64,000 bases of DNA, from assembly GCF_900103585.1 (NCBI RefSeq), contig NZ_FNHV01000032.1, forward strand, positions 1 through 64,000, written 5' to 3'. The stretch's first letter is position 1; each line of letters starts with the position of its first letter. Positions 14,962-23,500 of this stretch are shown here, piece after piece. The notes under the pieces were generated by a model that worked only from the letters and a program-made list of their open reading frames with translations, had not been told where the DNA came from and made no database searches. The stretch is from Streptomyces sp. cf386 (GTDB taxonomy: Bacteria; Actinomycetota; Actinomycetes; Streptomycetales; Streptomycetaceae). The translations under genes and the position numbers were made by a program.

Positions 14962-16443
14962 ATGCCTGAACGCCGTACCGTCGCACTCGTCACTCTTGGC
15001 TGCGCCCGTAACGAGGTGGACTCGGAGGAGCTCGCAGGCCGTTTGGAGGCGGACGGCTGGGATCTCGTGGAGGACGCCGCGGACGCGGATGTCGCCGTGG
15101 TCAACACGTGTGGCTTCGTCGACGCCGCCAAGAAGGATTCCGTCGACGCACTCCTGGAGGCCAATGATCTCAAGGGGCATGGGAGAACCCAGGCCGTCGT
15201 GGCGGTGGGCTGTATGGCCGAGCGGTACGGCAAGGACCTCGCCGAGGCCCTTCCCGAGGCCGACGGCGTGCTCGGCTTCGACGACTACACGAACATCTCG
15301 GACCGCCTGCAGACCATCCTGAACGGCGGCATCCACGCCGCGCACACCCCGCGCGACCGGCGCAAGCTGCTGCCGATCAGTCCGGCCGAGCGGCAGGAGT
15401 CGGCGGCCGGTGTCGCGCTGCCCGGGCACGCGCCCGTCGATCTTCCGGAAGGGCTCGCTCCGGCCTCCGGCCCGCGTGCGCCCCTGCGCCGCCGTCTCGA
15501 CGGCGCCCCGGTCGCCTCGGTGAAGCTCGCCTCCGGCTGCGACCGGCGCTGCTCCTTCTGCGCCATTCCGTCCTTCCGGGGCTCCTTCATCTCACGCCGC
15601 CCGAGCGATGTGCTGAACGAGACGCGGTGGCTGGCCGAACAGGGCGTCAAGGAGATCATGCTGGTCTCCGAGAACAACACGTCGTACGGCAAGGACCTGG
15701 GCGACATCCGGCTGCTGGAGTCCCTCCTGCCGGAGCTGTCGGAGGTCGACGGCATCGAGCGGGTCCGGGTGAGCTACCTCCAGCCGGCCGAGATGCGGCC
15801 CGGGCTGATCGACGTCCTGACCTCGACGCCGAAGGTCATGCCGTACTTCGACCTGTCCTTCCAGCACTCCGCCCCCGACGTGCTGCGCGCGATGCGCCGC
15901 TTCGGTGACACCGACCGCTTCCTGGAACTGCTCGACACCATCCGCAGCAAGGCTCCCCAGGCCGGCGTGCGCTCCAACTTCATCGTGGGCTTCCCCGGGG
16001 AGACCGAGGCCGACCTGGCCGAACTGGAGCGGTTCCTGAACGGGGCACGGCTGGACGCCATCGGTGTCTTCGGCTACTCCGACGAGGAGGGCACGGAGGC
16101 CGCGACGTACGACAACAAGCTCGACGAGGACGTCGTCGCCGAGCGGCTGGCACGTGTCTCCCGGCTGGCCGAGGAACTCGTCTCGCAGCGGGCCGAGGAG
16201 CGCGTCGGGGAGACCGTGCACGTGCTCGTCGAGGGCGTGGACGCCGAGGATTCGGCGGAGGGCGCGTACGGCCGTGGCGCGCACCAGGCGCCGGAGACGG
16301 ACGGCCAGGTGCTGCTCACGAGCGGCGCGGGGCTGGCCATCGGTCGTATGGTCGAGGCGAAGGTGGTCGGCACGGAAGGTGTCGACCTGGTGGCCGAGCC
16401 GCTGCAGGGCACGCTCGCGTGTGGTGAGGAGGCCGGCAGATGA
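14962..16443 (+). CDS. rimO: Ribosomal protein S12 methylthiotransferase RimO
   Basis: The 493-aa radical-SAM methylthiotransferase adds a thiomethyl group to the conserved aspartate of ribosomal protein S12. The N-terminal UPF0004 domain carries its three Fe-S cysteines ('LGCARNEVDS', 'NTCGFVDAAK', 'VGCMAERYG'). The radical-SAM CxxxCxxC is in 'GCDRRCSFCAIPSFRGSF', and a TRAM domain ends the protein. A Pro-rich insertion between the domains (about 145-180) is longer than in E. coli RimO. ATG 14962 is chosen because the protein then begins MPERRTVALVTLGCARN, directly at the family N-terminus. The stop overlaps the pgsA start by 4 bases (ATGA), implying translational coupling. It is distinguished from MiaB (present separately at 46117) by the 'TLGCARNEVDSE' signature. 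Confidence 0.93.
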   Translation: MPERRTVALVTLGCARNEVDSEELAGRLEADGWDLVEDAADADVAVVNTCGFVDAAKKDSVDALLEANDLKGHGRTQAVVAVGCMAERYGKDLAEALPEADGVLGFDDYTNISDRLQTILNGGIHAAHTPRDRRKLLPISPAERQESAAGVALPGHAPVDLPEGLAPASGPRAPLRRRLDGAPVASVKLASGCDRRCSFCAIPSFRGSFISRRPSDVLNETRWLAEQGVKEIMLVSENNTSYGKDLGDIRLLESLLPELSEVDGIERVRVSYLQPAEMRPGLIDVLTSTPKVMPYFDLSFQHSAPDVLRAMRRFGDTDRFLELLDTIRSKAPQAGVRSNFIVGFPGETEADLAELERFLNGARLDAIGVFGYSDEEGTEAATYDNKLDEDVVAERLARVSRLAEELVSQRAEERVGETVHVLVEGVDAEDSAEGAYGRGAHQAPETDGQVLLTSGAGLAIGRMVEAKVVGTEGVDLVAEPLQGTLACGEEAGR

Positions 16444-17237
16444 CCGGAGTTCCGGCGTCCGCAGCGGGCGGTTCCTCCCCGGCGGGTGCGGTGGGCAAGG
16501 TGAGCGCGGTGGGTTCGTCCAAGGCCGGCGGTGCGAAGGCCGGTGCCTCCAAGGGCGGTGCCTCGCAGGCGGGCGGCGCCGAATCCGGTGCGTCGGGCGG
16601 TGCCAAGTCCGGGCCACGCGGTGGAAAGATCGCGGCTGCGGCCGTCAACCAGGCCAGCGTCTGGAACATCGCCAACCTCCTGACCATGCTCCGGCTGGTC
16701 CTCGTGCCCGCGTTCGTCGCGCTGATGCTGGCCGACGGCGGGTACGACCCGGCGTGGCGCTCGCTCGCCTGGGCGGCCTTCGCCATCGCCATGATCACCG
16801 ACCTGTTCGACGGTCATCTTGCGCGGACGTACAACCTCGTCACCGACTTCGGGAAGATCGCCGACCCCATCGCCGACAAGGCGATCATGGGGGCGGCGCT
16901 GATCTGTCTGTCCGCCCTGGGCGATCTGCCGTGGTGGGTGACGGGCATCATCCTCGGCCGGGAACTCGGGGTCACGCTGCTGCGTTTCATCGTCATCCGG
17001 TACGGCGTCATCCCGGCGAGCCGGGGCGGCAAGCTCAAGACCCTCACACAGGGCGTGGCCGTCGGGATGTACATCCTGGCACTGACGGGGTGGCTGGCCA
17101 CCCTGAGGTGGTGGGTGATGGCTGCGGCGGTCGTCCTGACCGTGGTGACCGGGCTCGACTATGTGAGACAAGCCATTGTGCTGCGCAGGCAGGGAATCGC
17201 CGAGCGCAAGGCCGCGTTGGAGGAGACGGAAGCGTGA
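16440..17237 (+). CDS. pgsA: CDP-diacylglycerol-glycerol-3-phosphate 3-phosphatidyltransferase
   Basis: The 265-aa integral membrane enzyme makes phosphatidylglycerol phosphate from CDP-diacylglycerol and glycerol 3-phosphate. The CDP-alcohol phosphotransferase signature D-G-x2-A-R-x8-G-x3-D-x3-D is complete in 'LFDGHLARTYNLVTDFGKIADPIADK' (metal-binding aspartates). About six membrane helices follow the N-terminal tail. Residues 1-60 form an unusual Gly/Ala/Ser/Lys-rich disordered extension absent from typical ~190-aa PgsA proteins. The ATG overlaps the rimO stop and the TGA overlaps the cinA GTG, so rimO-pgsA-cinA form a tightly coupled operon. Confidence 0.92.
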   Translation: MTGVPASAAGGSSPAGAVGKVSAVGSSKAGGAKAGASKGGASQAGGAESGASGGAKSGPRGGKIAAAAVNQASVWNIANLLTMLRLVLVPAFVALMLADGGYDPAWRSLAWAAFAIAMITDLFDGHLARTYNLVTDFGKIADPIADKAIMGAALICLSALGDLPWWVTGIILGRELGVTLLRFIVIRYGVIPASRGGKLKTLTQGVAVGMYILALTGWLATLRWWVMAAAVVLTVVTGLDYVRQAIVLRRQGIAERKAALEETEA

Positions 17238-17779
17238 GTTCCCCGGCCACCGACGTGGTGCGACTACTCACAGTGAGGGGCGAGACGCTCGCTGTCGCCG
17301 AGTCGCTCACGGGCGGACTGGTTGCGGCGGAAATCACAGCCACCCCTGGGGCATCCAAGGCGTTCCGCGGTTCGGTGACCGCCTACGCCACCGGGCTCAA
17401 GCATGAGCTGCTCGGGGTCGACGCCACTCTGCTGGCTCAGCACGGAGCGGTGAATCCGCAGGTAGCGGCCCAGATGGCGGCAGGAGTGCGGAAGGCTCTG
17501 GGGGCCGACTGGGGCGTCGCGACGACAGGTGTCGCGGGGCCCGAGTCACAGGACGGACAGCCCGTGGGGACGGTCTTCGTGGCCGTGGACGGGCCGCTCG
17601 GACCCGGTTCCGGTTCCGCCGGTGGCGGAAAAGTGGAGGCCCTGCGGTTGAACGGCGCCCGCGAGGAAATTCGTATGGAGAGTGTACGGAGCGTACTCGC
17701 GCTGCTCCTGAAGGAGCTTGCGAGCGAACACACTGGGAATGAGCGGGCACAGGATACGGAACAGAACGGGGGGTTTTGA
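17234..17779 (+). CDS. cinA: CinA C-terminal-domain family protein (nicotinamide-nucleotide amidohydrolase type)
   Basis: The 181-aa single-domain protein corresponds to the C-terminal CinA domain, which deamidates nicotinamide mononucleotide in PncC enzymes. Motifs are 'LAVAESLTGGLVAAEITATPGASKAFRGSVTAY' and 'VATTGVAGPESQDGQPVGTVFVAV'. The N-terminal MoCF-like domain of full-length CinA is absent, normal for actinobacterial copies here. GTG 17234 overlaps the pgsA stop (GTGA) and has GGAGGA 8-9 nt upstream. CinA with pgsA and clgR is a conserved actinobacterial neighbourhood near recA. Confidence 0.9.
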   Translation: MSSPATDVVRLLTVRGETLAVAESLTGGLVAAEITATPGASKAFRGSVTAYATGLKHELLGVDATLLAQHGAVNPQVAAQMAAGVRKALGADWGVATTGVAGPESQDGQPVGTVFVAVDGPLGPGSGSAGGGKVEALRLNGAREEIRMESVRSVLALLLKELASEHTGNERAQDTEQNGGF

Positions 17780-17888
17780 TGTTTGCAGCCCTTAGTGAAC
17801 ACGACATCGCTCCCCGCACGGCCGCGGCGCAAGGCGGTACGGTGGGGCGTGAAGGATGCGGCTACGCGGTCCGAGGAGGGAGCCACCG

Positions 17889-18269
17889 ATGATTCTGCTC
17901 CGTCGCCTGCTGGGTGACGTGCTGCGTCGGCAGCGCCAGCGCCAGGGCCGTACTCTGCGCGAAGTCTCCTCGTCCGCCCGAGTTTCACTCGGCTATCTCT
18001 CCGAGGTGGAGCGGGGGCAGAAGGAGGCTTCCTCCGAGCTGCTCGCCGCGATCTGCGACGCGCTGGACGTACGGATGTCCGAGCTCATGCGGGAAGTGAG
18101 CGACGAACTCGCCCTCGCCGAGCTGGCACAGTCTGCCGCGGCCACACCCAGCGAGCCTGTACCCGCGTCGGTCCGTCCGATGCTGGGTTCCGTGTCGGTG
18201 ACCGGTGTGCCACCGGAACGGGTGACCATCAAGGCGCCTTCCGAGGCGGTCGACGTGGTCGCCGCGTGA
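17889..18269 (+). CDS. clgR: ClgR-type transcriptional activator of clp/lon protease genes
   Basis: The 126-aa protein has an N-terminal HTH_3 DNA-binding domain ('LGDVLRRQRQRQGRTLREVSSSARVSLGYLSEVERGQKEASSELLAAICDALDV', about 5-65) and a short C-terminal tail. Sequence and position after cinA match ClgR of Streptomyces and Corynebacterium, which activates clpP/clpC and lon. The last residues, VVAA, end in two alanines. In S. lividans the terminal alanines are reported to be needed for ClpP-dependent turnover, so the tail is probably a degron. ATG 17889 follows GGAGGGAG by about 7 nt, ruling out an earlier in-frame start at 17856. No promoter is evident in the 109-bp gap after cinA. Confidence 0.9.
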   Translation: MILLRRLLGDVLRRQRQRQGRTLREVSSSARVSLGYLSEVERGQKEASSELLAAICDALDVRMSELMREVSDELALAELAQSAAATPSEPVPASVRPMLGSVSVTGVPPERVTIKAPSEAVDVVAA

Positions 18270-18549
18270 CGGTGTCGCCGGTGCGCGTGGGCTGACCACG
18301 CGCCGAAGGAGTTGTGTGAGGCCCCGGCCGGGGCTTCTCCAGGGAGATCTGGGGAAGTGCGGTCGGGGTTTCGTGCTGTACGGGGTGCGCCGGGTCCGTT
18401 TGCCGCTGCGCGGCGCGGAGGCCATCGTGGAGGGTGTGACGGCGCCCTGACGCACTGTGACGACGTTGGCCCGCGCTGCATCCGTGTGCCGTCGGTGCGC
18501 CCTCCCGGCGGGTGAGCGGGCGGCCTAGCCTCGGGCTGGAGGTGGGTGG

Positions 18550-18828
18550 ATGGCACGGCCGATAGCGCGCTTGGGGGTGATCCTCGCGTTCGGGGCGCTG
18601 TGGTGGTGGGCCGTGCTGCGGCTCGCGCTCGTGCCGGACACGGGGGCCCTGGAGGCGGCCGTCGCAGCCGGAGGGTGGGGGCTGAGCCTGCTGCCGGTGC
18701 GCTGTGTGCCGAAGGCGCGGGCCGTCGGCACCGTCGATCCGCGGCGGTGGGCGGACGCCTGGCGGAGGGGGCGGCCTACCAAGGCATCGCCACACCGCCG
18801 TTCGGACGCAGGATCTGCCCCGTCGTGA
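18550..18828 (+). CDS. Small predicted membrane protein, function unknown
   Basis: The 92-aa product has one clear hydrophobic helix near its N-terminus (about 8-28, 'LGVILAFGALWWWAVLRLAL'), a second weaker Ala/Gly/Leu segment (about 33-50) and a basic, Arg/Ser-rich C-terminal tail. A strong GGAGGTG lies 6-7 nt before ATG 18550, good evidence that it is translated. The last 53 bp overlap the convergent SDR gene, so the C-terminal ~17 residues are encoded opposite conserved sequence. I recognise no family. The 280-bp gap upstream, after clgR, holds only a 14-bp GC palindrome (18321-18334). Confidence 0.65.
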   Translation: MARPIARLGVILAFGALWWWAVLRLALVPDTGALEAAVAAGGWGLSLLPVRCVPKARAVGTVDPRRWADAWRRGRPTKASPHRRSDAGSAPS

Positions 18829-19540
18829 AGGACGAGGCGTCGGACGCCAGGTGCAGCACGGCGTGCGCAATGTCCTCCGGCTCGCCGACCCGGCCCAGCG
18901 GCGACATCCGGGCCATGAACGCCTCGGTCTGTGTCTGCGCCGCGGTGTCGTGGCGGTCGGTCATGGGAGTGCGGATCCAGCCCGGGGCGACCGCGTTGAC
19001 GCGGATGCCGTGCGGGCCCATCTCCGTGGCCAGCGTCTTCGTCAGCTGCACGACGGCCGCCTTGGCCGCGCCGTAGCAGAGCAGGCCGGGGCCGCCGGTG
19101 TCGACGGCGCCCGAGGCCATGGTGATGATGCTGCCCCGGACGTGCTGGGCGAGCATCGCGCGGGCGGCCTCCTGGCAGGCGTGCAGCACACCCTTGAAAT
19201 TGACGTTCAGCACGCGGTCGAGATCCTCGTCGTGGGTCTCCAGGACCGGGCTGCTGTGCATGATCCCGGCGACCGCGGCCATCACGTCGAGGCGCTCGCA
19301 GGTGGCGACGGCCTGGCGGAGCTGTTCGCGGTCGGTGACGTCGAGGTGGTGGGCGCGGGCGGTGCCGCCGCTTGCCTTGATCAGGGTCGTCGTGTCGTGC
19401 AGGCCCTGCGCGTCACGGTCGGCGCAGTGCACGGTGGCGCCGGCCTCGGCGAGCAGGACGGCCGAGGCACGGCCGATTCCGCTGGCGGCGCCGGTGAGGA
19501 ATGCGGTGCGTCCGGTGAGGTCGTACGCCTTCACGCCCAT
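18776..19540 (-). CDS. Short-chain dehydrogenase/reductase (SDR family)
   Basis: The 254-aa classical SDR has the NAD(P)-binding 'TGAASGIGRASAVLLAEAGATVHCADRD' (TGxxxGxG then an acidic residue, favouring NAD), the 'AAVAGIM' motif in place of NNAG, catalytic Ser in 'MASGAVDTGGPGLLCYGAAKAAV' and the YxxxK pair. The substrate cannot be inferred. ATG 19540 lacks a ribosome binding site but sits 6 nt after a TACCGT -10, so it is probably leaderless. It converges on the small membrane gene, overlapping it by 53 bp. Confidence 0.9.
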   Translation of the reverse strand: MGVKAYDLTGRTAFLTGAASGIGRASAVLLAEAGATVHCADRDAQGLHDTTTLIKASGGTARAHHLDVTDREQLRQAVATCERLDVMAAVAGIMHSSPVLETHDEDLDRVLNVNFKGVLHACQEAARAMLAQHVRGSIITMASGAVDTGGPGLLCYGAAKAAVVQLTKTLATEMGPHGIRVNAVAPGWIRTPMTDRHDTAAQTQTEAFMARMSPLGRVGEPEDIAHAVLHLASDASSFTTGQILRPNGGVAMPW

Positions 19541-19546
19541 GAAGGG

Positions 19547-19576
19547 ACGGTACGAGGGTTTCTGACGGGTCGTCAA
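19547..19576 (-). promoter_or_regulatory. Promoter of the SDR gene (leaderless)
   Basis: On the minus strand, TTGACG (19576-19571), an 18-nt spacer and TACCGT (19552-19547) are followed 6 nt later by ATG 19540. The -35 lies over the stop codon of the upstream Nei gene. Near-consensus elements and spacing argue for leaderless transcription. Confidence 0.65.
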
Positions 19577-20448
19577 TTGGTCGTGCGGGGCAGAGTTCTG
19601 CGGCGTGCGGTGGTGGCGGGTGCCTTGCTCGGGGCCGGGCCCGCCTGGCAGTCGGGGCACCAGTAGGTGGGGCGCTCGCGGGAACCGTCGCCCTGGTCGG
19701 CCGCGCGGATCGAGGTGCCGCAGCGCAGGCAGGGGCGGTCGGCGCGGCCGTACACGAAGAGGTCCTGGCCGCGGCGGCCCGTCGTGCTGCGGACCGGGCG
19801 GTCGCGGTTGGCCTCCAGGAGCTTCTTGGCGAGTACGGGCAGTTGGGCGGTGTGCTCGGCGGGGAGTGCGCCGACGGGGAGCCAGGGGGTGGCGCGGAGC
19901 AGGAAGCAGAGCTCGCTCTTGTAGACATTGCCGATGCCGGCGAGGTTGCGCTGGTCCAGGAGGGCTTCGCCGAGGGGGCGGGCGGGGTCTGCGAGGAGGT
20001 TGGCGAGGGCGCGGTCGGGGTTCCAGTCCGGGCCCAGCAGGTCGGGGCCCAGGTGGCCGACGGCTCGGTCTTCCTCGGTGGTGCGTAGGAGATCGAGGAC
20101 GGGGAGGCGGTAGCCGATGGCGGTACGGGCGGGACCGGGGGTGGAAGCGGTGGCGGGGGCGGCGGCGAGGATCACGCGGATCTGGTGGGCGGGGCCGCCC
20201 GTCCAGCGCTGCTGGTCGGTGTAGACCTTCCAGGAGCCTTCCATGCCGAGGTGCGAGTGGACCGTCAGGCCGCCCTCGACGCGGGTGAGGAGGTGTTTGC
20301 CGCGTGGGGTGACGTCCAGGACGGTTCGGCCTGTGAGGTCGACCGTGGCGTACTTCGGTACCCGGAAGTCGGTGCGGGTCAGCGTCCTGCCCGCGAGCGC
20401 GGTGTGCAGTCGCCTCGCGGTCTGCCAGACGGTGTCTCCTTCGGGCAT
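19573..20448 (-). CDS. nei: Formamidopyrimidine-DNA glycosylase / endonuclease VIII (Nei-type)
   Basis: The 291-aa bifunctional base-excision-repair glycosylase/AP lyase removes oxidised pyrimidines. After Met removal the N-terminus is Pro2-Glu3 ('MPEGDTVWQTA'), the Nei/Fpg nucleophile and its helper. The helix-two-turns-helix is in 'EALLDQRNLAGIGNVYKSELCF'. A C-terminal zinc finger has four cysteines ('CLRCGTSI...YWCPDCQ'). 'GDTVW' and the missing Fpg 'ELPEVE' favour actinobacterial Nei2 over MutM. The C-terminal ~25 residues are basic. It is 92 bp downstream of lhr, another repair gene on the same strand. Confidence 0.9.
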   Translation of the reverse strand: MPEGDTVWQTARRLHTALAGRTLTRTDFRVPKYATVDLTGRTVLDVTPRGKHLLTRVEGGLTVHSHLGMEGSWKVYTDQQRWTGGPAHQIRVILAAAPATASTPGPARTAIGYRLPVLDLLRTTEEDRAVGHLGPDLLGPDWNPDRALANLLADPARPLGEALLDQRNLAGIGNVYKSELCFLLRATPWLPVGALPAEHTAQLPVLAKKLLEANRDRPVRSTTGRRGQDLFVYGRADRPCLRCGTSIRAADQGDGSRERPTYWCPDCQAGPAPSKAPATTARRRTLPRTTN

Positions 20449-20540
20449 GGGTCCAGGGTGGCATGGGTGGAAGGTAGCGGGGCGGGAAGTGGTGTGCGGC
20501 CGTGGGGGAGGAAGGAGGGGGTTGAGGCCTGCGGTTCGGG

Positions 20541-23500
20541 TCAGGCGCGTAGGCGTAGGCCTCGGGGTGTTGCGATGAAGCCCGCTCCTTCCAGGAGGGT
20601 GCCTATGGGGGAGGTCAGGGCTGAGGCGCCGTTCACGCGTTCCACCGTGACCGTGCCGAGGGAGCCCGCGCGGGCGGCCGAGGCCAGGGCTTCCGCGGCT
20701 GTGTGCAGGCGGGGGTCGTCGGTGGGTTCGTTGTCGGGGGTCGAGGGCCAGGCCAGCAGTGTCTTGCCGCCGCGCTCCATGTAGAGGGTCAGCTCGCCGT
20801 CGACGAGCACCACGAGGGAGCCCGCCTTGCGGCCCGGCTTGTGCCCGGCGCCGGTGGGGGGCTCGGGCCAGGCGAGGGCTGCGCCGTACGCGTTCGCCGG
20901 GTCGGCGGCGGCGAGGACGACGGCTCGGGTGTCGGCGGCGGGGCGGCCGTGGCGGGGGGCGAAGCCGGGGCCGGATCCGTACGGTGTGCCGCCGTTGTGC
21001 CATGCGGGGCTTTGCGGGGTGCGCCGGCCGGTCTGGGGGGCGAGGTCGCGGGGTGAGACGTAGTCGCCGGGGCCGAGGTGGGCGTCCAGGAAGTCGTGGT
21101 CGAGGTCGGGGATGTCGTACGTGGGGGCGGTGTCAGGGGTGCCGTACGAGGTCGCGCTCTCAGGGGTGTTGTACGGAGCGGCGCTGTCAGGGGCGTCGTA
21201 TCTGAAGGGGTTGCCTTGGTCAGGGGCGGATGGGGTGGAGCCATCGGAGGCGCCGAAGTCGCCGGTGGTGCCAAGGCTGTCGGATCGGTACGAGCCGTGG
21301 GATCCGTCAGGGCCGGGAGCGCCGTAGGTGTCGGGGGTGCTCGGGCCGGGCAGGGTGTCGCCGCGTTCGCGAGCGTTGGCGACCGCGCGCAGGCGGTCCA
21401 CCGCGCCGTCCATCGCGAACTGGGCGGCGCCGAGCCCTTCGACGATATAGCCGCGGCGGGCCTGGCCGCTGTCCTCGAAGGCGGACAGGATGCGATACGT
21501 CGCTGAGAAGCCGCCCTCGACGCCCTCCGCGCTGACCGCACCCCGGGTCACGACGCCGTGCCGGTCGAGGAGTGTGCGGGCCAGGGCGTGGGCACGCACG
21601 GTCGGGTCGGCTTCGTGTGCCGGGAGCAGGGCCCAGCGGCCGGCGACGGTGGGCGGGCCGGTGCGGGAGGCGGGGCGGGCCGCGGCCGTGAGGGAGCCGT
21701 AGCGGCCGCGCGGAACGGTGCGCTTGGCGCGGTGGGCCGTGGAGCCCGCGGTGCGGCCGGAGCCCAGCAGGGAGCGCATGGGTGCGAGCGTGTCGTTCGT
21801 CAGGCGGCCCGACCAGGCCAGTTCCCAGAGGGCGTCGGCGAGTTGGGGGTCGGTGGCGTCGGGGTGGGTGGTGGCGCGGATCTGGTCGGCGATCTGACGG
21901 AAGAACAGGCCGTATCCGCCGGACAGGGCGTCAAGGACTGACTGGTGCAGCGCCGTCGGCTCCAAGGGGTGGGGTTGCGGCAGGAGCAGGGGTGCCGCGT
22001 CCGCCATGTAGAGGGAGACCCAGCCGTCCTTGCCGGGGAGCGAGCCGGCTCCGGCCCAGACGACCTCGCCGGCTGAGGTGAGCTCATCGAGCATGGCGGG
22101 GGTGTAGTTCGCGACGCGGGATGGCAGGACCAGCTTCTCCAGGGCGGACGCGGGTACGGACGCGCCCTGCAACTGCTCGATGGCGCGCACGAGTCCGTCG
22201 ACGCCGCGCAGTCCGTGGCCCTTGCCGATGTGCTGCCACTGCGGCAGGAACTGCGCGAGAGCGGTCGGCGGCACCGGCTCCAGTTCATGACGCAAGGCGG
22301 CCAGCGACCGGCGGCGCAGGCGGCGCAGGACGGTCGCGTCGCACCACTCCTGGCCGATGCCGGCCGGGTGGAACTCGCCTTGTACGACCCGCCCGCCCGC
22401 CGCCAGACGCTGGAGGGCGCCCTCCGTGACCGCCACGCCCAGACCGAAGCGGGCCGCAGCCGTGGTCGAGGTGAACGGGCCGTGGGTGCGGGCGTAGCGC
22501 GCGAGGAGATCGCCGAGCGGGTCCTTAACCGGCTCGGTGAAGGCCTCGGGGATACCGACTGGCAGGGCGGTGCCGAGCGCGTCGCGCAGGCGGCCCGCGT
22601 CCTCGATCGCCGCCCAGTGGTCGGTGCCGGCGATACGGACCTTGATGGCGCGGCGAGCGCCGGCCAACTCCTGGGCCCAGTGCGGTTCGGCGCCCCGCTC
22701 GGCCAACTCGGCGTCGGTGAGCGGGCCGAGCAGACGGAGGATGTCGGCGACGCCTTCGACGTCCTTGATGCGACGGTCCTCGGTGAGCCACTGGAGTTCT
22801 CGCTCCAGCTCGGTCAGCACCTCGGCGTCGAGCAGCTCGCGCAGCTCCGCCTGGCCGAGCAGCTCGGCCAGCAGCCGGGAGTCCAGCGACAGGGCGGCGG
22901 CGCGGCGCTCGGCGAGCGGGGAGTCTCCCTCGTACAGGAACTGGGCGACGTAGCCGAAGAGGAGAGAGCGCGCGAAGGGGGACGGCTCGGGGGTGGTGAC
23001 CTCGACAAGGCGCACCTTGCGGGCCTCCAGGTCTCCCATGAGCTCTGTCAGGCCCGGGACGTCGAAGACGTCCTGGAGACACTCGCGGACCGCCTCCAGG
23101 ACGATCGGGAACGAGCCGAACTCGCTTGCCACCTGGAGCAGTTGCGCGGCGCGCTGACGCTGCTGCCACAGTGGGGTGCGCTTGCCGGGGTTGCGGCGGG
23201 GCAGCAGCAGCGCGCGGGCGGCGCACTCGCGGAAGCGGGACGCGAAGAGGGCCGAGCCGCCGACCTGGTCGGTGACGATCTGGTCGACGTCGCCCTTGTC
23301 GAAGACGACGTCCGCCGCGCCGACGGGCGCCTGGTCGGCGTCGTACTCCGCGCCGGCCTTCCTCGGTTCCTGGTCCAGGAGGTCCAGGCCCATGAGGTCG
23401 GCGTCGGGCAGGCGCAGCACGATGCCGTCGTCGGCGTGCATGACCTGCGCGTCCATGCCGTACCGCTCGGAGAGCTTCGCGCCGAGGGCGAGGGCCCAGG

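Noticed and set aside
18321..18334. Palindrome GCCCCGGCCGGGGC as clgR terminator
   Set aside because: It has no loop and no T run, so hairpin formation as a terminator is doubtful.
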